Of a DNA stretch of 64,000 bases, positions 59,382 to 64,000 are shown piece after piece. Each line of letters opens with the position of its first letter. The first letter of the stretch is position 1. The position numbers and the translations under genes were made by a program. Origin of the DNA: Sphingomonas colocasiae. GTDB lineage: Bacteria > Pseudomonadota > Alphaproteobacteria > Sphingomonadales > Sphingomonadaceae. The DNA lies in contig NZ_JAINVV010000010.1 in NCBI RefSeq assembly GCF_019880585.1, positions 78,240-142,239 on the forward strand, given 5' to 3'. Below the pieces are notes generated by a model that was not told where the DNA came from, did not search any database, and was given only the letters and a program-made list of their open reading frames with translations.

Positions 59382-60674
59382 ATGACGATCGCGACCACTG
59401 ACAGCGATGCCGATTTCCCGACGGCGCGAAAGGCTTGGTACGTCGTCGGCCTGCTCGTGTTCGCCTATGCGCTGTCGATGATCGACCGGTTCATCCCGAT
59501 CCTGATGGTCGATCAGCTGAATGCGGAGTTCAATCTGAACGACGCCCAGCTCGGCCTGTTGATCGGGTTCGGATTTGCGTTCGTCTATGCCTTTGCCGGG
59601 TTGCCGTTGGCTAATCTGATCGATCAGGGGCAGCGTCGGCTTATCGTTGCGATCGGCATCATCATATGGAGCATGGCCACGCTCGGATCGGGGTTTGCGA
59701 CCTCCTATTGGCAGCTGCTGGCGTGTCGCGCGATGCTGGCGATCGGCGAGGCGGTGCTGACTCCGGCGGCGGTGTCGCTGATCTTCGATCTGTTTCCGGC
59801 GACGCGGCGGGCGCTGCCGATGTCCGTCTATGCCGGCATCGCCAGCATCATGGGAATGGGGTCGCTGGTCGTGGCAGGCGGCGCAATGGCGTTGGCGGCG
59901 ATGCTCTCGCCGATGCTGGACATGGCGCCATGGCGGGTCACTTTCCTGCTGCTCGGCGCGCCGGGCATCCTGCTCGGCATTCTGTTCCTGACCACGGTGA
60001 CGGAGCCGCTGCGACAGAGCCGTGCGGTCGCACCGGCGGCAAGCGCGGCGCAGTTCTTCGCCTATCTGCGTGACCGCTGGACCTTCTTCATTCCGCTGTT
60101 CGCGGGTGTGGCTCTCACGTCGATCGTATCGTTCGCACAGGTCACCTGGGTACCGAACATGCTGGTGCGGAGCTATGGATTTCCCGCCGCTAGCGCCGGG
60201 ATCACCTTCGGCCTCATCGTCGGCGCCGCTGCGATCATCGGTGTGTTTGTCTGGCCGCAAGTCGCACAAAGGCTTCGCAACGGGCTCGTGCGCTGCCTGC
60301 TGATCGGTTCGGCTAGCGGCGGCATCGCGATGATGATCGGCATGTTGGGGGAAAGCGCGGGGGCGCTGCTGGTGCCCGCTACGGTCGCCAGCTTCCTGGT
60401 GGCCACGCTCGGGGTGCTGACGCCGTTGGCGATCCAGCGATATGGCGATGCGCGGATGCAGGCGCGGCTGACCGCGGTCTATCTGTTCCTGACGAACATG
60501 CTGGGACAGGGATTGGGGCCGCTGTCCGTGCCGCTCATGGTCGGCGTGCTCGGTACCGGCGCGATGCTGGAAAGTGGTTTGCTGGTGACGGCGGCGATTG
60601 TCATTCCGCTGGCTGTAAGCTGCTATTGGCTCAGTCTGCTCAGCATAAGGCGCGGAACGGTTGAGCCGGGCTGA
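59382..60674 (+). CDS. MFS transporter 1 (spinster-like) in PhyH cluster
   Basis: The 430-residue carrier has twelve hydrophobic segments and MFS motifs: AYALSMIDRFIPILMVDQLNAEFNLNDAQLGLLIGFGFAFVYAFAGLPLANLIDQGQRR near the N-terminus (motif A in the first loop), ACRAMLAIGEAVLTPAAVSLIFDLFPATRRALPMSVYAGI around residues 108-150. The start region is like the spinster/AmpG-type carriers often next to TonB receptors in sphingomonads. ATG 59382 is preferred; TTG 59325 overlaps the receptor stop. It should carry the substrate imported by the receptor into the cytoplasm. Confidence 0.87.
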   Translation: MTIATTDSDADFPTARKAWYVVGLLVFAYALSMIDRFIPILMVDQLNAEFNLNDAQLGLLIGFGFAFVYAFAGLPLANLIDQGQRRLIVAIGIIIWSMATLGSGFATSYWQLLACRAMLAIGEAVLTPAAVSLIFDLFPATRRALPMSVYAGIASIMGMGSLVVAGGAMALAAMLSPMLDMAPWRVTFLLLGAPGILLGILFLTTVTEPLRQSRAVAPAASAAQFFAYLRDRWTFFIPLFAGVALTSIVSFAQVTWVPNMLVRSYGFPAASAGITFGLIVGAAAIIGVFVWPQVAQRLRNGLVRCLLIGSASGGIAMMIGMLGESAGALLVPATVASFLVATLGVLTPLAIQRYGDARMQARLTAVYLFLTNMLGQGLGPLSVPLMVGVLGTGAMLESGLLVTAAIVIPLAVSCYWLSLLSIRRGTVEPG

Positions 60675-60745
60675 ATGCCGCACAATCTCAGCGGTTGGCG
60701 TGAAAGCGATAGTCATGTTCCGTCATCGACGGTAAGTTAAAACAT

Positions 60746-61933
60746 ATGTTTGATTCCCGCCGCGCCTTGGATGAAAAGAAGAGGCGCTTTCGTCTTGTGA
60801 TCGCATTGTGTGTTACGGCGACGGGCGGAATCACGTCCGCGATGCAGCCCCTGCTTCTGGGCGCTTTGCGTGAGGAAGGGGTCATCAGCGCTGTCCGGCT
60901 GGGGCAGATTTCCACGGTCGAGTTGCTGGCGATCGCAGTGTCTTCCGCAATCCTCGTGTTGTTCTTCCGGCTCGATCGTCCGCGCAGGGTCGCGACGGCA
61001 GGGGCTTGCCTCATGCTCGTCTCGCATCTTGCTGTTCCAGTCGTGCTGCATGAACTGATCATTGTAGTGCGGGCATTCGCCGGGCTGGGCGCAGGTTTGC
61101 TGATGTGGGTCATCACCTCGGTGGTCGCGTCGGATGCCCATCCCTCGCGTGTCGCGGGCACCTACATCTTCCTGCAGACTTTACTCGGGCTTGGGCTCAG
61201 TTCGGTACTCGGCGTTGTTGTGCTGCCCGCGTTCGGTGCGGGCGGTGGCTATGTCGCGTTGGGCATGGTCGCGGCGGCGGCCGCGATCTTGTCCCGATTG
61301 CTGCCCACGCGGGACGACGCTGCAAGGCCGCCGCTGGGCCTGAATGGCACTTTCGGCAGCGGTCGCGCGCTCGCCGCCTTGATGGGGGTGATGGCGGTGC
61401 TGGGCGGCATGACCGCGATCTGGGTGTATAATGGACCGATGGCGGGCGAGCGCGGCTTCGGTGTTGCGACGGTGCGCGTCGCGGTCGTCGTCGCGATCGC
61501 GTGCCAGATGGCGGGAAGCCTGGCCGCGCTGTCGATGCCGCGGGGATTTCCCGCCGGGATGGCGGTGGTCGCCATGACATTGCTGACCGGCGGGGTCGGC
61601 GCACTGCTACTGTTTGGCGCGCGGACGCCGGACATCTATATCGCATCGTACGGGATGCTGGGCTTTGCTTGGATGTTCATGATCCCGTTCGTCATCCCGT
61701 TCCTGCTCTCGCTCGATCCGACCGGGCGTATCGTGATGATGGCGACATCGGTTCAGGTGCTGGGCAATGCTGGCGGACCGTTCCTCGCGTCCTTCGTCGT
61801 GGCGCAGGCGGGAGCGAAGGGTGCGCCGATGACCAGCCTGGCGCTGGTCATCGGCGGGCTGATCCTGTTTGCGTTGGCGGTGCGCGCCCGCAGTGTCGCT
61901 TGCTCGCAGGATGCGATCAGACAGTCACGATGA
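60746..61933 (+). CDS. MFS transporter 2 in PhyH cluster
   Basis: The 395-residue protein has about twelve hydrophobic segments (for example IALCVTATGGITSAMQPLLLGAL, VELLAIAVSSAILVLFF, IIVVRAFAGLGAGLLMWVITSVV, GMLGFAWMFMIPFVIPFLLSL) in a major-facilitator arrangement, but the classic loop motifs are weak, so the substrate is unpredictable. It has no obvious ribosome binding site before ATG 60746 and lies 71 bases behind MFS 1. Its last 17 bases overlap the convergent quinone-oxidoreductase gene. Confidence 0.8.
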   Translation: MFDSRRALDEKKRRFRLVIALCVTATGGITSAMQPLLLGALREEGVISAVRLGQISTVELLAIAVSSAILVLFFRLDRPRRVATAGACLMLVSHLAVPVVLHELIIVVRAFAGLGAGLLMWVITSVVASDAHPSRVAGTYIFLQTLLGLGLSSVLGVVVLPAFGAGGGYVALGMVAAAAAILSRLLPTRDDAARPPLGLNGTFGSGRALAALMGVMAVLGGMTAIWVYNGPMAGERGFGVATVRVAVVVAIACQMAGSLAALSMPRGFPAGMAVVAMTLLTGGVGALLLFGARTPDIYIASYGMLGFAWMFMIPFVIPFLLSLDPTGRIVMMATSVQVLGNAGGPFLASFVVAQAGAKGAPMTSLALVIGGLILFALAVRARSVACSQDAIRQSR

Positions 61934-62906
61934 TCTTGCCGGCATGTTCGTTGCGCTCCAGTGCGCGATGCGCTTCGGCCATGTCGGCCAGCGCGAATTG
62001 ATGTGCGATGGGCATCCGCCAGCTTCCGTCGGCCAGATAGGGCGTGATCGCCGCCAGCGCCCGTTCGCGGCGCGCGTGATCGACGAGCATCGGATTGAAG
62101 TTGAAGCCCCGCATGGCGAGGTTGCTTCGGATCATCAGATGGCGCGGAAACACCGCTGGCTGTTTCGATAGCCCACCATAGATGATCAGCGTGCCGTTGT
62201 CGGCCAGGGCTTCGCACAGCTTTTCCGCGAGCGGCCCGGCGACAGGATCGAAGATGAGCGACGCACCGTTGCCACCGGTCAGTGCACGAATGCGCTCGAC
62301 GACATCTTCCTCATCCGTGGCGATCACTTCGATTGCTCCGGCGGCAAGCAGGGCACCAGCCTTGTCCGCCGTCCGCGTTGTAGCAATGGGGATCGCACCC
62401 GCGGTGCGCACGATCTGGATCGCTGCGATGCCGACGCTGCTGGAGGCCGCGGTGATGACCACCGGCTGCTCGGCGTGCAGACCGCCCGCTTCGATCAGCC
62501 CGCCCCAGGCCGTCAGGAAAGCGACCCAGCTGGCGGCGGACTGGACCGCGTCGAGCGTGTCGGGGCGGCGCACCAGCCGGTCGGCGGGAAACAGCGTTTC
62601 CTCGCCATAGGTGCTGTAGCGTTCGAGTGGCTGGGCGGGCAAGGTGGAGACGCGGTCGCCGGCCTGCCATTGCGTTACACCGGGGCCGACCGCTTCGACG
62701 ATGGCCGCGGCTTCCGAACCCAGCCGGGAGGGGAGGGGCGGGGCGACGATATAGTGGCCGCCGCGCATCGCTGCTTCACCGCGATTGACGCCGATCGCCT
62801 CGATCCTGAGCTTGACCTCGCCCGGACCCGGGTCACCAATCTCGATATCCTCTAGGCGCAGAACCTCGGGGCCGCCAAGTTCGTGGAATCGAAAAACCTT
62901 CGCCAT
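61917..62906 (-). CDS. Zinc-independent MDR/quinone oxidoreductase
   Basis: The 329-residue protein belongs to the medium-chain dehydrogenase superfamily, quinone-oxidoreductase branch: [68 protein letters not shown], then the NADPH-binding [21 protein letters not shown] (about residues 150-170), and [10 protein letters not shown]. The cysteines of zinc-containing members are absent. It reduces quinones or enones with NADPH. It lies at the end of the accessory cluster just before etfA, 22 bases away on the same strand, so it may be read together with the etf genes. Confidence 0.86.
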   Translation of the reverse strand: MAKVFRFHELGGPEVLRLEDIEIGDPGPGEVKLRIEAIGVNRGEAAMRGGHYIVAPPLPSRLGSEAAAIVEAVGPGVTQWQAGDRVSTLPAQPLERYSTYGEETLFPADRLVRRPDTLDAVQSAASWVAFLTAWGGLIEAGGLHAEQPVVITAASSSVGIAAIQIVRTAGAIPIATTRTADKAGALLAAGAIEVIATDEEDVVERIRALTGGNGASLIFDPVAGPLAEKLCEALADNGTLIIYGGLSKQPAVFPRHLMIRSNLAMRGFNFNPMLVDHARRERALAAITPYLADGSWRMPIAHQFALADMAEAHRALERNEHAGKIIVTV

Positions 62907-62928
62907 CAGAACCCTCTCCTAGGTCATT

Positions 62929-63858
62929 TCACAGCTTGCCGGTGAGTTCCGGGACGACCTTGAACAGGTCGCCGACCAGGCCGATGTCCGCCACCTGGAA
63001 AATCGGCGCGTCCTCGTCCTTGTTGATCGCGATGATCGTCTTGGAGTCCTTCATGCCGGCCAGGTGCTGGATCGCGCCCGAGATGCCGATCGCGATATAG
63101 ACTTCCGGTGCCACGATCTTGCCGGTCTGGCCGACCTGATAGTCGTTGGGCACATAGCCTGCATCGACCGCGGCGCGGCTCGCGCCGACGCCCGCGCCCA
63201 GCTTGTCGGCCAGCGGCTCGATGATGGTGTGGAAGTTCTCGCTGTTCTGCAGCGCACGGCCGCCCGAGACGATGATCTTCGCGCTGGTCAGTTCCGGACG
63301 TTCGCTCTTGGCGATCTCGGCGCCGACGAAGCTGGAAAGACCCGCATCGCCCTTGCCGGAGACGGCCTCGACCGAAGCCGAACCACCGTCCTTGGCGGCT
63401 TTCTCGAACGCGGTGCCGCGCACGGTGATCACCTTCTTCGCATCCGCCGACTGGACGGTCGCGATCGCGTTGCCCGCATAGATCGGGCGGGTGAAGGTGT
63501 CGGCGCTCTCGACCGACAGGATCTCCGAGATCTGCGCGACGTCGAGCAGCGCGGCGACGCGCGGCGCGATGTTCTTCGCCGACGACGTCGCCGGGGCGAC
63601 GAACGCGTCATGGCCCGCCATCAGTTCGACGACCAGCGGCGCGACATTCTCGGCCAGCGCATGCTCATAGGCCGCATCGTCGGCCAGCAGCACCTTGGAG
63701 ACGCCCGCGATCTTCGCGGCGGCATCGGCGACGCCCTGCGCGCCCTTGCCGGCGACGAGCGCGACGACATCGCCGAGCTTCGTACCGGCGGTGACGGCCG
63801 CGAGCGTCGCGTCCTTCAGTTCCTTGTTGTCGTGTTCGACCCAAACGAGAACGCTCAT
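62929..63858 (-). CDS. etfA: Electron transfer flavoprotein, alpha subunit
   Basis: The 309-residue subunit binds FAD together with EtfB and moves electrons from acyl-CoA dehydrogenases to the ETF:quinone oxidoreductase. It starts [29 protein letters not shown]; the C-terminal FAD domain shows [104 protein letters not shown], an almost universal ETF-alpha signature. The start ATG overlaps the etfB stop. Confidence 0.96.
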   Translation of the reverse strand: MSVLVWVEHDNKELKDATLAAVTAGTKLGDVVALVAGKGAQGVADAAAKIAGVSKVLLADDAAYEHALAENVAPLVVELMAGHDAFVAPATSSAKNIAPRVAALLDVAQISEILSVESADTFTRPIYAGNAIATVQSADAKKVITVRGTAFEKAAKDGGSASVEAVSGKGDAGLSSFVGAEIAKSERPELTSAKIIVSGGRALQNSENFHTIIEPLADKLGAGVGASRAAVDAGYVPNDYQVGQTGKIVAPEVYIAIGISGAIQHLAGMKDSKTIIAINKDEDAPIFQVADIGLVGDLFKVVPELTGKL

Positions 63859-64000
63859 GCCGCCACTCCCATCGCCTTCAGCTTCGCCACCAGTTCATCG
63901 ACATCGGCAACCTTGATGCCGGCGCTGCGCACCGGCGGTTCGGAAACCTTCAGCGTCTTGAGACGCGGGCTGACATCGACGCCGTAATCGGCGGGCGTCT
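63855..64000 (-). CDS. etfB: Electron transfer flavoprotein, beta subunit (C-terminal end; 5' part outside window)
   Basis: The last 48 codons of a minus-strand gene run out of the window at the right edge. They read [20 protein letters not shown], then [20 protein letters not shown] and KAMGVAA, the normal EtfB C-terminus. The stop overlaps the etfA start by 4 bases, the usual etfBA arrangement. Confidence 0.93.
   Translation of the reverse strand, partial: TPADYGVDVSPRLKTLKVSEPPVRSAGIKVADVDELVAKLKAMGVAA

Noticed and set aside
1..64000. CRISPR arrays, prophage structural genes, complete insertion sequences, rRNA genes
   Set aside because: I looked for regularly spaced repeats, phage-type genes and rRNA blocks and saw none; only transposase fragments are present.

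Overview
The window looks like a chromosomal segment of a sphingomonad-type alphaproteobacterium (Sphingomonas/Sphingobium relatives). This rests on the high GC content, the many TonB-dependent receptors, the riboflavin and ubiquinone gene arrangements, FtsK next to LolA, and GANTC sites in the ftsK promoter region. All assignments come from reading the sequence and recalling family motifs; no database search was run.

Left part (1-25.3 kb) is mostly conserved core. It holds the end of a TonB-type energy transducer, a riboflavin operon (ribD, ribE, a ribB with an N-terminal helix-turn-helix, ribH), a GNAT acetyltransferase, an orphan ExbD and a lipoprotein. A tightly overlapping set follows (crcB, rluC-type synthase, PaiB-like protein, HAD phosphatase, small membrane protein, ATP12 chaperone), then an Old Yellow Enzyme, an EamA transporter, ubiH, ftsK, lolA, a 6S-like RNA candidate, an outer-membrane protein, a DUF3576 lipoprotein, leuS-lptE-holA and a secreted M20 peptidase. 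A 1-kb gap at 12.2-13.2 kb holds two tandem, diverged copies of an unidentified structured element, each starting at an exact DnaA-box sequence and ending in a strong hairpin.

Middle part (25.5-44.9 kb) begins with a tRNA-Gln-like sequence whose 5' half is decayed and with an IS6-type transposase remnant. Then comes a catabolic locus: TonB receptor, MFS sugar porter, two SDR dehydrogenases, two GH29-like exported proteins, a split UxaA-type dehydratase, a beta-helix protein, an amidohydrolase-type lactonase, an IclR regulator, a FAH-family diketo-acid hydrolase, a quinone-dependent D-lactate dehydrogenase, an esterase and an enolase-superfamily dehydratase. Together they fit release, uptake and non-phosphorylative oxidation of a 6-deoxysugar to pyruvate and lactate. 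Two distant promoters in the locus share a 34-nt motif.

Right part (44.8-62.9 kb) has a DUF5681 gene; a cell-surface-signalling unit (ECF sigma, FecR, STN-type TonB receptor, S9 peptidase); a second IS6-type remnant; and a second catabolic-looking cluster (two PhyH dioxygenases, SnoaL-like protein, APH/EcKinase-like phosphotransferase, TetR regulator, TonB receptor, two MFS carriers, quinone oxidoreductase). Three copies of a palindrome AATRCRNNYGYATT sit at the promoters of this cluster and probably mark the TetR regulon. The window ends in core genes etfA and etfB (partial).
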